NCBI RefSeq assembly: GCF_001591605.1
Contig: NZ_BCVF01000010.1
Location: forward strand, 40,020-104,019
Direction of reading: 5' to 3'
Source of the DNA: Bacillus badius NBRC 15713
GTDB lineage: Bacteria; Bacillota; Bacilli; Bacillales; Domibacillaceae
Length of the DNA stretch: 64,000 bases
The position numbers were made by a program, and so were the translations under genes. Under the pieces are notes generated by a model. That model saw nothing but the letters and a program-made list of their open reading frames with translations. It was not told the DNA's origin and did not search any database. Positions 24,147-33,559 of the stretch are shown in pieces; the stretch's first letter is position 1; each line of letters starts with the position of its first letter.

Positions 24147-25439
24147 TCACCTTACTTTTGAAGCCAAAATGGCCAAAATTTCTTTAAAACCGTTGTCATA
24201 AGAATTCGCAGCCGCCGCAAATGAGCTGCTTGCTTTCGTTGCAGCGGGGCCTGTATACAGGTCTACTGCTTCCCGAGGCAGCGGAAATTGCTTCGTTACA
24301 TCCGAATATACCTCTTTTATTCTGTCGGACCCGAGAAAAGTCCACCAGCCCATCATAAAAGTACCTGACAATTCATAAGGACCGTATCCATTATTCCGGA
24401 TCGTTGGATAGTTCCATCTATAAAGCCCGTTGCGGCCATCCATAAAGTTATTTAGCTTGTAATAAGGTCTCTGTCGGTCAGGAGCTACCAGAACCTTATC
24501 AAAAAATTGCTTCTCCAGCCCTTGGCGAATGTTTAAGAAGAGCTGTCTTTGCTCAGAACCTTTTGGATAAGCCTGAATAAAGTTCGTTATCCACAAAGGA
24601 AAACGGTGAAAATGAGAGGAATCCGCCGCAATCCCCTCAATCGGCTTGGTTTGATTGATATGAGTCTTCTTCGTATACCCGGCATATAGATAATCGGGAT
24701 GATCACTCCAGATGCCAGGCTGAAACACCCAGCGTCCGTCCCGCTCAAACCGTCCTTCTTGCTGAAATACCCGGTAATTGATTCTCAGAATATCTTTAAG
24801 CACGGGGTTATTATCAAAATGCCGGCTTAAATCAGCAGCAATCGCAAACGCAAAAAGCTCTTCGTCCACGAAAGCTCTGTAATACCCCCGGTCTGTCTTC
24901 TTGTTTTCAAGCTTCCATAGGACCCGCTGCCTCATACCGCCTTCGAAGCTTGTTCTGCTCCATTGCCAGGCCGGGGTTTCCAGCCACAATTTCTCCATTT
25001 CATCCAATAAATAGTTAGCTAGATCATCAACGTGCTCTTGATCGGAGCCGCTCTTATCTGCCAGCACGATATATCGGCTAATGAGGTAGTAATATTGTAA
25101 TGTAGACAGCCGTTTGCTTTCCGTGCGAAGATCAAGCTCTTCGTGTGCCGCTGACTGAAAACGCCGGAAATGTTCTTCAAACTCATTCATGAGCTTCTCG
25201 TCAGAGGAAGAATAGGCATAATGAAGCGGAACCATAAGCAAATGGCCGGCATCATAAAAGTCCGTGCCTGACTGCAAATCCTTTTGCAAATACACACGAA
25301 TGGTTTGATTCCACAAACGTTTTTCTTGCTCGCTCAATTTTTGGCTTGCCCGTTCCTTCTCATGATCTGTATTAAAAATCATCACACAGACAGCAGCGAT
25401 AACGGCCGACAAAATGAGAATGATGAGTTTTTTTATCAC
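24147..25439 (-). CDS. Membrane-anchored protein of the polysaccharide cluster, function unknown
   Basis: A 430-residue protein with an N-terminal signal anchor (KKLIILILSAVIAAVCVMIF) and an extracytoplasmic region rich in Trp, Tyr and Arg. The helical repeats and aromatic motifs (PAWQWSRTSFEGGMRQRVLW, GLYRWNYPTIRNNGYGPYEL, TFMMGWWTFLG) look like an alpha/alpha-toroid fold such as glycan lyases or epimerases, but that is a guess from texture. The start is GTG 25439 with AGGAAGG at 6 bases. Its place at the end of the cluster suggests trimming or modifying the exported polymer. Confidence 0.7.
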   Translation of the reverse strand: MIKKLIILILSAVIAAVCVMIFNTDHEKERASQKLSEQEKRLWNQTIRVYLQKDLQSGTDFYDAGHLLMVPLHYAYSSSDEKLMNEFEEHFRRFQSAAHEELDLRTESKRLSTLQYYYLISRYIVLADKSGSDQEHVDDLANYLLDEMEKLWLETPAWQWSRTSFEGGMRQRVLWKLENKKTDRGYYRAFVDEELFAFAIAADLSRHFDNNPVLKDILRINYRVFQQEGRFERDGRWVFQPGIWSDHPDYLYAGYTKKTHINQTKPIEGIAADSSHFHRFPLWITNFIQAYPKGSEQRQLFLNIRQGLEKQFFDKVLVAPDRQRPYYKLNNFMDGRNGLYRWNYPTIRNNGYGPYELSGTFMMGWWTFLGSDRIKEVYSDVTKQFPLPREAVDLYTGPAATKASSSFAAAANSYDNGFKEILAILASKVR

Positions 25440-25497
25440 ATCATGCCTTCCTTTTTATTTAGATCCATTGAATACCCTCACCTATTGAAAAGAACCT

Positions 25498-26658
25498 TTA
25501 TGAAATGCTCACTTTCCTGTTCACTGCCTTCTTAATGGTATCAATCACTTTCATTTGCTGTTCTTCAGTCATCCCTGACCCTGATGGCAGACATACGCCG
25601 TTGGCAAACAATTCATCTGATACGCTTCTTTCTTTTTCATGAGGATAGTAGGCAGCGCCTTTAAAGATCGGCTGTAAATGAAGCGGCTTCCAAACAGGGC
25701 GCGCTTCGATGCTTTCCTCCTCCAGCGCTTCTATTAATTCCATTGGGGCTATTCCTAATTGCTTCTGGTCCACTGTTAACGTCGTCAGCCAGCGGTTATG
25801 CACCGTCCCTTCCAGTTCCGGCATAAATTCCAGCCCCTCTATTTGCCCAAGCTCCCCGGCATAACGGGCAAAGATCGTCCGCCTCGCTTCCACACGCTCA
25901 TCAAGCACTTCCAGCTGCGCCCGGCCAACCCCGGCTAAAATATTGCTCAGCCGATAATTATAGCCTGTTGTACTATGCTGATAATGCGGAGCGGGATCAC
26001 GGGCCTGTGTCGCCAGAAAACGAGCCTTGCGCAATGCCTCTTCATCGTTTGATACGAGCATTCCTCCGCCGGATGTTGTGATAATTTTATTGCCATTAAA
26101 GGAAAATACGCCAAACGTGCCAAACGTGCCGCTCTTTCTCCCTTTATATTGTGATCCAAGCGACTCAGCCGCATCTTCAATCACCGGCACCCGATAGTGA
26201 TTACAGATCGCTAATAATTCATCCATTCGGGCGCTTTGGCCATATAAGTTCACCACGATTACCGCTTTCGGCAAACGGCCGGCTTTCTCGGCATCGGCAA
26301 AAGCCTTCTGCAAAGCAGCAGGCGACATATTCCATGTGTCGGGCTCCGAATCAATGAACGCCGGCTCTGCGCCTTCATATACAATTGGATTAGCGCTTGC
26401 GATAAAGGTGAGCGATGAACAAAATACTGTGTCTCCCTTATTTATGCCAAGCAGGCGAAGAGCCAAATGAATCGCTGCCGTGCCTGAACTGAGCGCAACC
26501 GCCCCTCTCGTTCCAGCGTATTCCGCCAGTTCCTTTTCAAACCCGTCTACATTGGGGCCTAGCGGGGCAATCCAGTTTGTTTCGAACGCGTCGTTTATAT
26601 ACTTTTTTTCTCTCCCGCTCATGTGAGGCGGGGATAGAAGAATTCTCGGTGACTGCAT
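25498..26658 (-). CDS. epsN: PLP-dependent sugar 4-aminotransferase (EpsN/PglE-like)
   Basis: DegT/DnrJ/EryC1-family enzyme of 386 residues that transfers an amino group from glutamate to a 4-keto nucleotide sugar. The PLP lysine is in FSFNGNKIITTSGGGML; VVNLYGQSARMDE and VIEDAAESLGSQYKG hold the cofactor-binding Asp. With epsM and epsL directly upstream in the same order as in B. subtilis, and a 4,6-dehydratase in the operon, it should make UDP-4-amino-sugar on the way to N,N'-diacetylbacillosamine. AGGAGG precedes the ATG. Confidence 0.9.
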   Translation of the reverse strand: MQSPRILLSPPHMSGREKKYINDAFETNWIAPLGPNVDGFEKELAEYAGTRGAVALSSGTAAIHLALRLLGINKGDTVFCSSLTFIASANPIVYEGAEPAFIDSEPDTWNMSPAALQKAFADAEKAGRLPKAVIVVNLYGQSARMDELLAICNHYRVPVIEDAAESLGSQYKGRKSGTFGTFGVFSFNGNKIITTSGGGMLVSNDEEALRKARFLATQARDPAPHYQHSTTGYNYRLSNILAGVGRAQLEVLDERVEARRTIFARYAGELGQIEGLEFMPELEGTVHNRWLTTLTVDQKQLGIAPMELIEALEEESIEARPVWKPLHLQPIFKGAAYYPHEKERSVSDELFANGVCLPSGSGMTEEQQMKVIDTIKKAVNRKVSIS

Positions 26659-26685
26659 TGAAATCCCTCCTCCTTCTCTTATGTA

Positions 26686-27336
26686 TCAAGCCTTTGATCT
26701 GACCCCTTCTTGTGCAGGTTGAATGATTCTTGCCGGGGTGCCTGCTGCTGTGACTTCTTTTGGGATATCGCTTATAACGGCGGAGCCGGCTCCGACCACC
26801 GACCATGGGCCGATCTTCTTTCCCGGAATAACAACCGCCCCTGCCCCGATGTGAGCCCCTTCTGCAGCTTCCACGTTCCCGGTCAGGACAGCACGCGGGG
26901 AAATGTGGACAAAATCTTCAATCCGGTTATCGTGCTCGACAACAGCCGCCGTATTAATAATCGCATGCCGGCCAATGACGGTATCCGCCTGAATGACCGC
27001 GCCGGGCATCACCACCGTTCCGGCTTCTATAACAGCCGACGGGCTGATGACCGCGGCAGGGTGGATAAGCACCGCAAAACGCGCCCGTTCAGCAGCTAAC
27101 TTCTCCGCCAAGCGTTTTCTTACCCGATTGTTTCCCACCGCAACAACGAACTCAACCTCTCTTTCTATCAGCTTCACAGCATCAGAAATAGGGGCAAAAA
27201 TGAATTCTCCTTTTTGTTGAAGGGCTTCGTATTTATCATCCAATAAAGCAACAGGCTTATACTGTTCTCCTGCCTGGATAATGTCTTGGATGACTTTGCT
27301 GTGGCCACCGCCGCCGATGATTGCAATCTCTTTCAT
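26686..27336 (-). CDS. epsM: Nucleotide-sugar N-acetyltransferase (EpsM/PglD-like)
   Basis: A 216-residue left-handed beta-helix acetyltransferase. Residues 1-80 form the Rossmann-like UDP-sugar binding domain ([17 protein letters not shown]), the rest hexapeptide repeats ([20 protein letters not shown] and on). The catalytic His of PglD is matched by [16 protein letters not shown]. It should N-acetylate the 4-amino sugar made by EpsN. The ATG overlaps the epsL stop (ATGA). Confidence 0.9.
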   Translation of the reverse strand: MKEIAIIGGGGHSKVIQDIIQAGEQYKPVALLDDKYEALQQKGEFIFAPISDAVKLIEREVEFVVAVGNNRVRKRLAEKLAAERARFAVLIHPAAVISPSAVIEAGTVVMPGAVIQADTVIGRHAIINTAAVVEHDNRIEDFVHISPRAVLTGNVEAAEGAHIGAGAVVIPGKKIGPWSVVGAGSAVISDIPKEVTAAGTPARIIQPAQEGVRSKA

Positions 27337-27935
27337 TTCCCCACACCTTTCGAACCGGTAAACTTCTCAACGGTCACATGTCCTGTCTGACTGATTCCTT
27401 CCGATTTAAATACTTTTAACACTGTCATACATAATATTTTTACATCCAGCCAGAAAGAACGGTTATCGACATACCACACGTCGAGCTCAAACTTTTCTTC
27501 CCAAGACAGCTCATTGCGGCCGTTTACCTGCGCCCAGCCGGTAATACCAGGGCGCACCTCATGCCGGCGTGCCTGCTCCGGTGTATATAATTCCAAATAG
27601 TCCATCAGCAGCGGCCGCGGCCCGACCAAGCTAATATCGCCTTTCAACACATTCAACAATTGCGGCAGCTCGTCTATGCTCAGCTTCCGAAGCAGCTGTC
27701 CGAAAGGCGTCAGCCGAATATGATCGGGAAGCAGCCCGCCATGCTCATCGCGCTCATCAGTCATCGTCCGGAATTTATAAACAAAAAAAGGCTTGCCATG
27801 CAAGCCGGGGCGCTTCTGCTTGAAAATGACCGGTGATCCCAGCTTCAAACGGATCAAAAGAGCGGCAGCCAAAAGAACAGGGGACAAAACAACCAGGCCG
27901 AGAAAAGAACAAATAATATCAAACAGCCTTTTCAT
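27333..27935 (-). CDS. epsL: Initiating phosphoglycosyl transferase (EpsL/PglC-like)
   Basis: A 200-residue monotopic phosphoglycosyl transferase that puts the first sugar phosphate on undecaprenyl phosphate at the inner membrane face. It has the N-terminal re-entrant helix ([20 protein letters not shown]), [21 protein letters not shown], the catalytic Asp-Glu in [13 protein letters not shown], and [14 protein letters not shown] plus [14 protein letters not shown]. The short length without extra membrane helices fits the PglC-type. Neighbouring epsM/epsN suggest diacetylbacillosamine as substrate. It overlaps the upstream glycosyltransferase by 17 bp. Confidence 0.92.
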   Translation of the reverse strand: MKRLFDIICSFLGLVVLSPVLLAAALLIRLKLGSPVIFKQKRPGLHGKPFFVYKFRTMTDERDEHGGLLPDHIRLTPFGQLLRKLSIDELPQLLNVLKGDISLVGPRPLLMDYLELYTPEQARRHEVRPGITGWAQVNGRNELSWEEKFELDVWYVDNRSFWLDVKILCMTVLKVFKSEGISQTGHVTVEKFTGSKGVGK

Positions 27936-29175
27936 TTCTGCTTACTCCCTCTACATCATTTAACATGACAGACTCCAACTGGTCGCCAAGCACCTCCCAT
28001 GAATAGTGCTTTCTGACATACTCTTGAAGAAATTCCCCTTCCTCCCGGCGCATTTGGGCAGAGCCGGAAGAGTTGACGATCACCTGTTGAAGCTCCTCTA
28101 ATTGATCCTGCACATAGATTCCTTTCACGCTTCTTAACGAGCCGGTCAAATCAGGATTCGCCACCATGGCAATCGGAAGGCCTGCAGCCATGTAGTCATA
28201 GATTTTATTCATGCTGAACCCCCATTTATAAAGAGGGGTATCTAAAATTGAAATGATCCCCATCTGCGCCTTGCTCAACAAATAAGGGATTTGCGCTTTC
28301 GGCACAGGGTCTTCAAACGTTACATTAGACAATTCTTCCTCCTGCACTCTTTTCATTAATTCCTGCTTTTGCGCACCCGACCCAACCAGCAGCAGATGAA
28401 TATCCGGATGCTCCCGCAGCTTAGAAAATAAATCAATGACCGGGTCCAGATGGTTAGCTACCCCATGCGAGCCAATATAAGCAACAACAAATTTGTTTTC
28501 CAAACCTTTGAACATCTCATCGACACGCAAAGTCGGTTCGAGCTGTTCGTATTTATCAAGGTTCACCCCGTTAGGCAGATAAATGACTTTTCCGGCATCG
28601 ACTCCCCGGGACTCCACATAATGCTTGGCTTTATCAAAAAGCACGATGACGCGCTCCGCTTTTTCATATAGAAAACTTTCTAATTTATACAGCACGAGAG
28701 CCAGCGGGTTGGAAGCTGAGATTTTTCCGAAATCGACAAAGGTCTGCGGCCATAAATCACGTTCTTCAAAATAATATTTGCAGCTTGCCTTTTTCGCGAC
28801 CAAATATCCGACGATCGCCGCTAACGGATGGACACTCGACCCGATCACAATATCAGGGGACTCTTCTTCACAGGCTGCCATGGCAATTTTATAGCTCTTT
28901 AGTGTATAGCTTAAGATGTTCTTCACTCTTCCTAAAGACTTGTTATAGGCAGGTGTATTGATCCAGACATACCTGATGCCGTTGATCCACTCGATTTCGC
29001 TGTGATTTTCCTTGTTGTGAAAAACCATCTCCTTCTTGGAGAAATGGTTGAATGAAGAGGCAAATATAGTCACTTGATGCCCTTTATCAGACAAATGCTT
29101 GGCTAAGTCAAAATGTCTTGTCCCGCCGACATGGGCAGGGGTCGTCGCGTAATGATTAAAGATCCATATATTCAC
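27919..29175 (-). CDS. GT4-family glycosyltransferase (WbuB/EpsD-like)
   Basis: A 418-residue retaining GT-B glycosyltransferase. The N-terminal domain has the donor/acceptor loop [20 protein letters not shown] typical of WbuB-like enzymes adding a sugar to the first lipid-linked residue, and the C-terminal domain has [15 protein letters not shown] and the EX7E-like region near [22 protein letters not shown] 29175 has GAGGA upstream. It presumably adds the second sugar. It is followed directly by epsL. Confidence 0.88.
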   Translation of the reverse strand: MNIWIFNHYATTPAHVGGTRHFDLAKHLSDKGHQVTIFASSFNHFSKKEMVFHNKENHSEIEWINGIRYVWINTPAYNKSLGRVKNILSYTLKSYKIAMAACEEESPDIVIGSSVHPLAAIVGYLVAKKASCKYYFEERDLWPQTFVDFGKISASNPLALVLYKLESFLYEKAERVIVLFDKAKHYVESRGVDAGKVIYLPNGVNLDKYEQLEPTLRVDEMFKGLENKFVVAYIGSHGVANHLDPVIDLFSKLREHPDIHLLLVGSGAQKQELMKRVQEEELSNVTFEDPVPKAQIPYLLSKAQMGIISILDTPLYKWGFSMNKIYDYMAAGLPIAMVANPDLTGSLRSVKGIYVQDQLEELQQVIVNSSGSAQMRREEGEFLQEYVRKHYSWEVLGDQLESVMLNDVEGVSRNEKAV

Positions 29176-29184
29176 TTTACATCC

Positions 29185-29901
29185 TCACCCTTGATTTCTT
29201 AATAATTGTTCAGCCGGCACGTCCCTGACTTTTTTGGCCGGCGTCCCGACAACAAGCTCTTCGCTTTGTACATCCTTCGTTACCACACTCGCTGCAGCCG
29301 CAGCTCCATCCTCATGAATGACTTTTCCCGGAAGAATGGTCGCATTTGCTCCGATGCGCCCCCCTTTCTTAATCGTTACTCCTTTGAACTTATCAAACCG
29401 CGCCTTGCTTCTGCCCATATAATTATCATTCGTCGTTACAACACACGGCGCAACAAAGACATAGTCCCCAAGCTCGGAATAAGCGGTAATATAACAGTTG
29501 GTTTCCAGCTTGCAGCGTTTTCCTACTGTGCAGTCGTTTTCAACAGCGACTCCCCGGCCGATAATGGTGCGCTCGCCAATCGCCACCCGTTCCCGGACCG
29601 TCGCCAAATCTGCAATAAACACTTCATCGCTAATTTTGGCATCTGCATAAATAATCGCCGAGGTGCCGATCGTCACACCTGATCCGATAACAGCAGGCGG
29701 GAGCTGGGACGTTTCCGGCAAAATAGACGCTTTTGCCCTGGTTGGCTGCTTGCCAATAACCGCGTTATCCTGGATGATGACATTGCTTCCAATCCTAGTT
29801 CCTTCATATATAACTACATTATTGCCAAGCACCACGTTGTCTCCTAAAGAGACATTTTCCCCAATGACAGCGTTATGCCCCTTGCTCACAGATACATTCA
29901 T
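29185..29901 (-). CDS. Hexapeptide-repeat N-acetyltransferase (WbpD-like)
   Basis: A 238-residue left-handed beta-helix protein built of hexapeptide repeats (VIGENVSLGDNVVLGNNVVI and on) with the acetyltransferase motif TTNDNYMGRSKARFDKFKGV and VVGTPAKKVRDVP at the end. WbpD-type enzymes acetylate the 3-amino group of UDP-GlcNAc3NA. WbpA-, WbpB- and WbpE-like genes in the operon support that role. ATG 29901 is chosen because GGAGAG lies 8 bases upstream; the frame continues 40 codons into the previous gene. Confidence 0.85.
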   Translation of the reverse strand: MNVSVSKGHNAVIGENVSLGDNVVLGNNVVIYEGTRIGSNVIIQDNAVIGKQPTRAKASILPETSQLPPAVIGSGVTIGTSAIIYADAKISDEVFIADLATVRERVAIGERTIIGRGVAVENDCTVGKRCKLETNCYITAYSELGDYVFVAPCVVTTNDNYMGRSKARFDKFKGVTIKKGGRIGANATILPGKVIHEDGAAAAASVVTKDVQSEELVVGTPAKKVRDVPAEQLLRNQG

Positions 29902-29916
29902 CTCTCGATCTCTCCT

Positions 29917-29946
29917 TAAAAAGCCGCCTTGCAAGCAGGCGGCTTT
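29917..29946 (-). terminator. Intra-operon terminator-like hairpin
   Basis: AAAGCCGCC (29920-29928) pairs with GGCGGCTTT (29938-29946). On the minus strand the stem ends in GGCUUUUUAAGG, a short U run, 4 bp after the aminotransferase stop. It would reduce transcription of the downstream half of the operon unless readthrough occurs. Confidence 0.75.
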
Positions 29947-29950
29947 ATTA

Positions 29951-31111
29951 TTATTGTGTGACTTCTTCTGTTTTGGTTTGATTGAAGCCCTCTTCCTCTT
30001 TGTTCGCATAAAATTCCACAATTTTTTCGATCACATAATCCTGGTCGAACTGTTTTAATTCAGGATACATCGGAAGGGAAATCGCTGCTTTCGCTGCTTT
30101 TTCCGTTTCTGGCAGGTCTCCTTCCTTGTAGCCAAGCTGTTTAAAAACCGGCTGCAGATGAAGCGGCTGCGGATAATACACCATTGTAGCGACCCCTTGC
30201 TCCTTTAAATAGCGCTGCAGCTGGTCGCGTTCAGGCACACGCAGCGTATATTGGTGATATACATGATAATTCCCTTTTTTCTGCACCGGCGTTTGGATGA
30301 CGCCAGCGAGCTTTTCCTGCAAGTGATCGGTGTAATACGCCGCACGCTCCCGGCGGGCATGAGACCACTTATCCAGGTAAGGGAATTTTACATTTAAAAT
30401 GGCGGCCTGCATCTCGTCAAGACGGCTGTTATAGCCTAGCACATGATGATAGTATTTCGGTTTGCTGCCATGCACCCGGATCACCCGCGCTTTTTCCGCC
30501 AGCTCTTCATCCTTTGTAACGATCATTCCGCCGTCCCCGTACCCTCCTAAGTTCTTCGTAGGGAAAAAACTGTAGGTAGCAGCTGTGCCGAGTTCTCCGA
30601 CACTATGGCCGTTTTGCTTTGCGCCAATGGCCTGTGCAGCGTCTTCAATCACCGCTAAATGGTGCTCGTCGGCAATGTTCTTGATCGCTTCCATATCCGC
30701 CATTTGCCCGTATAAATGAACAGGAATGATAGCTTTTGTTTTCTTTGTAATCGCTGCTTTAATTTTTGCAGGGCTGATGTTAAAGGTAACCGGATCAATA
30801 TCGACATAGACAGGCACCGCACCGGCACGCGCGATCGCCCCGCCTGTCGCAAAAAATGTAAAGGCTGTTGTGATGACCTCATCGCCAGCTTCTACTCCGG
30901 CGGCCTGCAAAGCGATATGAATGGCATCACTGCCGTTGCCCACACCTACGCCATGATCGACTCCGCTATACTTGGCGATGTCCGCTTCCAGCTGTTTGAC
31001 GTTATCTCCTAATATAAATTGGGACGAGGACATGACTTCATCCAGCTTTGCCATTACTTCTCTTCTCATCGATTGATATTGTTCAGATAAATCCAGCATT
31101 TTAATATTCAT
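29951..31111 (-). CDS. PLP-dependent sugar 3-aminotransferase (WbpE-like)
   Basis: A 386-residue DegT-family aminotransferase distinct from the EpsN copy. The PLP lysine is in YSFFPTKNLGGYGDGGM, with VHLYGQMADMEAI and VIEDAAQAIGAKQNG for cofactor binding. The closest described role is WbpE/WlbC, amination of the 3-keto group of UDP-GlcNAc uronate. Partner genes for oxidation (WbpA-, WbpB-like) lie upstream and the acetyltransferase downstream. Confidence 0.9.
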   Translation of the reverse strand: MNIKMLDLSEQYQSMRREVMAKLDEVMSSSQFILGDNVKQLEADIAKYSGVDHGVGVGNGSDAIHIALQAAGVEAGDEVITTAFTFFATGGAIARAGAVPVYVDIDPVTFNISPAKIKAAITKKTKAIIPVHLYGQMADMEAIKNIADEHHLAVIEDAAQAIGAKQNGHSVGELGTAATYSFFPTKNLGGYGDGGMIVTKDEELAEKARVIRVHGSKPKYYHHVLGYNSRLDEMQAAILNVKFPYLDKWSHARRERAAYYTDHLQEKLAGVIQTPVQKKGNYHVYHQYTLRVPERDQLQRYLKEQGVATMVYYPQPLHLQPVFKQLGYKEGDLPETEKAAKAAISLPMYPELKQFDQDYVIEKIVEFYANKEEEGFNQTKTEEVTQ

Positions 31112-31137
31112 AACAAACTCCTTATGTATCGTAATTA

Positions 31138-32241
31138 TTAAGCCAGGCTCTCATAGACTGCCAGCAGCTTTTCATTTTCTCTTTCCCAGTTATACTCGGT
31201 TTCTACCGCTCTCCGGCCGTTTTCGCCCATTTGCCTCGCTTCTTCCGGATGATCGACCAGCCATTGGATAGCCGAAGCAATTTGCTGCGGGTCCAATGGA
31301 TCGACGCACAAGCCGCAGCCGCCCTTTTCCACTATAATGCCTTTCCAAAGCGGAAAATCAGAAGCAATGACCGGCAGCCCGGCAGCCATATATTCAAACA
31401 TCTTTACCGGCAGGGCATCAATATAGTTAACTGTCGGATGCAAAACGACCAGCCCGGCCTTTGATTTTCGGTATATCTCCCTTACGCCTTCACGATTTAA
31501 ATAACCCAGCTCATGCACCCTCGACCAGCCCGGCAAAGCGGCTACCGTTTCTTTTTCCGAAGCTGCCACAAACTTCCCGGCAAGCAGCATGGACACATTT
31601 TCTATTAAATGCAAAGCCTCCACCATTTCGCGAATTCCGCGTATGGCGGTGATTCCGCCCACATAGCAGGCTGCATTTTCTTTCTCCTTCCAGGAGACAT
31701 TGTCAATCCTCAATTCCTCCAGTATCGGATAATTGTTAATATCCTGGGCTTTGCACCCCAACGTCAAAAACCGGTCTCTTATATGAGGCGTGGCTGCCAG
31801 GATCGCATCGAACTTCCTCGCCGCCCGGTTTTCAAATTGCTCAAACGCCGCAGAGATCCCTTTACGGAGATAACCCGGCAGCCATTTTTTCGTTAAAATT
31901 TGCCTCGGCACATCTTCGTGCACATCATAAACGACCTTTTTGCCCGCTTTTTTTAACTTTAAGCCGACAGGGATGAGCTCGGGATCATGGAAGTGATAGA
32001 CGTCCGCATCGATCGCTAATCCTTTGTTGAATACGCGCTCAACTGTCTTTGTCATCCTTTTGAAACGGTTCCCGCTTTCTTTCGCCACTCCATGCAGCTG
32101 CACCCCGCTAATAACCGCGTCAGGAGCGCCCGGCACAACCAAATGCACCTCATAGCCTGATGCAGCAAGGGAGCGGCACTCTTTAATGAATATTCTCGTG
32201 TCGTTGTAAGGATGGACTGAGGTTAAATGACATATTTTCAT
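31138..32241 (-). CDS. GT4-family glycosyltransferase
   Basis: A 367-residue GT-B glycosyltransferase beginning MKICHLTSVHPYNDTRIFIK, with the nucleotide-sugar site in the C-terminal domain including AALPVKMFEYMAAGLPVIAS-type sequence (DALPVKMFEYMAAGLPV) and GKFVAASEKE. It has no membrane segments and would elongate the repeat unit on the lipid carrier. It overlaps the polymerase-like gene by 4 bp (ATGA-type coupling). Donor and linkage cannot be read from sequence. Confidence 0.9.
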   Translation of the reverse strand: MKICHLTSVHPYNDTRIFIKECRSLAASGYEVHLVVPGAPDAVISGVQLHGVAKESGNRFKRMTKTVERVFNKGLAIDADVYHFHDPELIPVGLKLKKAGKKVVYDVHEDVPRQILTKKWLPGYLRKGISAAFEQFENRAARKFDAILAATPHIRDRFLTLGCKAQDINNYPILEELRIDNVSWKEKENAACYVGGITAIRGIREMVEALHLIENVSMLLAGKFVAASEKETVAALPGWSRVHELGYLNREGVREIYRKSKAGLVVLHPTVNYIDALPVKMFEYMAAGLPVIASDFPLWKGIIVEKGGCGLCVDPLDPQQIASAIQWLVDHPEEARQMGENGRRAVETEYNWERENEKLLAVYESLA

Positions 32242-33542
32242 CTTTTACTCCCTATTGTATTTATTTCATTTATAAACAAACTGTTAGCCAGCCAAAGCAT
32301 TAAAATGGCAAACAAAATCCCATGCGTCAGCAAGGAAGTGAAGAAGGCCGCGTTAATCAATGACATCGAAGGGATCACCAGGATCGACATAGCCAAAAAG
32401 GGCGGCAGTGAGACAGACGCTGTATCAATCAGCTTTAACAGCAGCCCGAGCAGCAATGAAAACCCCAAAATCCCCAACACACCAAAATTCAAATAGGCAT
32501 CTCCGAAAAAACCGACATTCGGAGCAAAATTTTCTTTATTGTAGTAAGCGAGCGCCACCAATTGGACAGGCGTCATCTGATAGATATTGTCATTGATAAA
32601 ACTTAAAAAAGAATGGGAAAGCTTATATTTTTCGATCGGCTCGAAAAAGTGATAATACACGTAATGCAGGTTGCTCGGCACGAAAAACAAGCGTCTGACG
32701 AAAATAGACGCCAAATAGAATGAGCCGAAAAAATGATAAACCAGGAGGCAGATCGACAATAACAGCGATGAGCCGAAAGAGATCACAAATAACAGGTTGT
32801 CTTTCAGCTTTGTTTTCTCGAATAGCTGAAACCCGATTAAAACCAGCGGGGCAAACAAAAAGCTTTTAAAGTTTGTCATCGAAAAGAGAAACACCTGCAG
32901 TACGATGAACAGGCCGGCCAGCTTGTACTTTCGTTTGTACATGGCCACAGCGATCACCAGCATGTTGATGACATGAGCCTGCCATGGAAGCAAATAAGCC
33001 AGCACTTGATTGTTTGTGCTGGCATACGCCTCCCGCACCTGATAAATTTCCATTAGGTTTAAATTAATGCGGCCTAATCCTCCCTGTGCAATTAACAATC
33101 CGTAAACGATAAGGGACATCCCGCCGATAATGAAAAACGTGACACTTCTGCCTTCCTCAAGCTGCACTAAGCGTATCTTCGAAAATAAGCTGACGATCAA
33201 CATAATCATCAACAAAGAAACCGTAATGGCATAAATAAACGGCCGCGGCTGATTTTGCAGCCAAAACAATGCCGTTAACGGAATATACAATAAGACAATC
33301 ATTAAATAGATGACTATTTTGCTGGGCGCTTTTTTATGCTCTAGCAAAGAAATAGCCGTCAGAAAAATAATTGAGGCTAATATATACGACTCAAACATTT
33401 TTGGAAAAGATTCATATAGAATAAAGCCTTCATAGGCAAAAATGGGATGAATAATTGCCGTGTAACTGTATTCCAAGAGAATTTTTAAAGCAATTAAAGA
33501 AATGAACGTTACGATTTTTGTCTTTATAATGTATCGCTCCAA
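32238..33542 (-). CDS. Polytopic membrane protein, probable polysaccharide polymerase (Wzy-like)
   Basis: A 434-residue protein with about 10-12 hydrophobic segments and a large loop near residues 290-340 (RRLFFVPSNLHYVYYHFFEP), the usual layout of Wzy/O-antigen polymerases, which are too diverse for motif proof. Context (flippase just upstream, glycosyltransferases downstream) supports it. The start is uncertain: the frame opens at TTG 33542 inside TTGGAG, which may itself be the ribosome site for a non-ATG codon a few codons later. Confidence 0.8.
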   Translation of the reverse strand: MERYIIKTKIVTFISLIALKILLEYSYTAIIHPIFAYEGFILYESFPKMFESYILASIIFLTAISLLEHKKAPSKIVIYLMIVLLYIPLTALFWLQNQPRPFIYAITVSLLMIMLIVSLFSKIRLVQLEEGRSVTFFIIGGMSLIVYGLLIAQGGLGRINLNLMEIYQVREAYASTNNQVLAYLLPWQAHVINMLVIAVAMYKRKYKLAGLFIVLQVFLFSMTNFKSFLFAPLVLIGFQLFEKTKLKDNLLFVISFGSSLLLSICLLVYHFFGSFYLASIFVRRLFFVPSNLHYVYYHFFEPIEKYKLSHSFLSFINDNIYQMTPVQLVALAYYNKENFAPNVGFFGDAYLNFGVLGILGFSLLLGLLLKLIDTASVSLPPFLAMSILVIPSMSLINAAFFTSLLTHGILFAILMLWLANSLFINEINTIGSKR

Positions 33543-33559
33543 GCAATGAGTATATTTAT

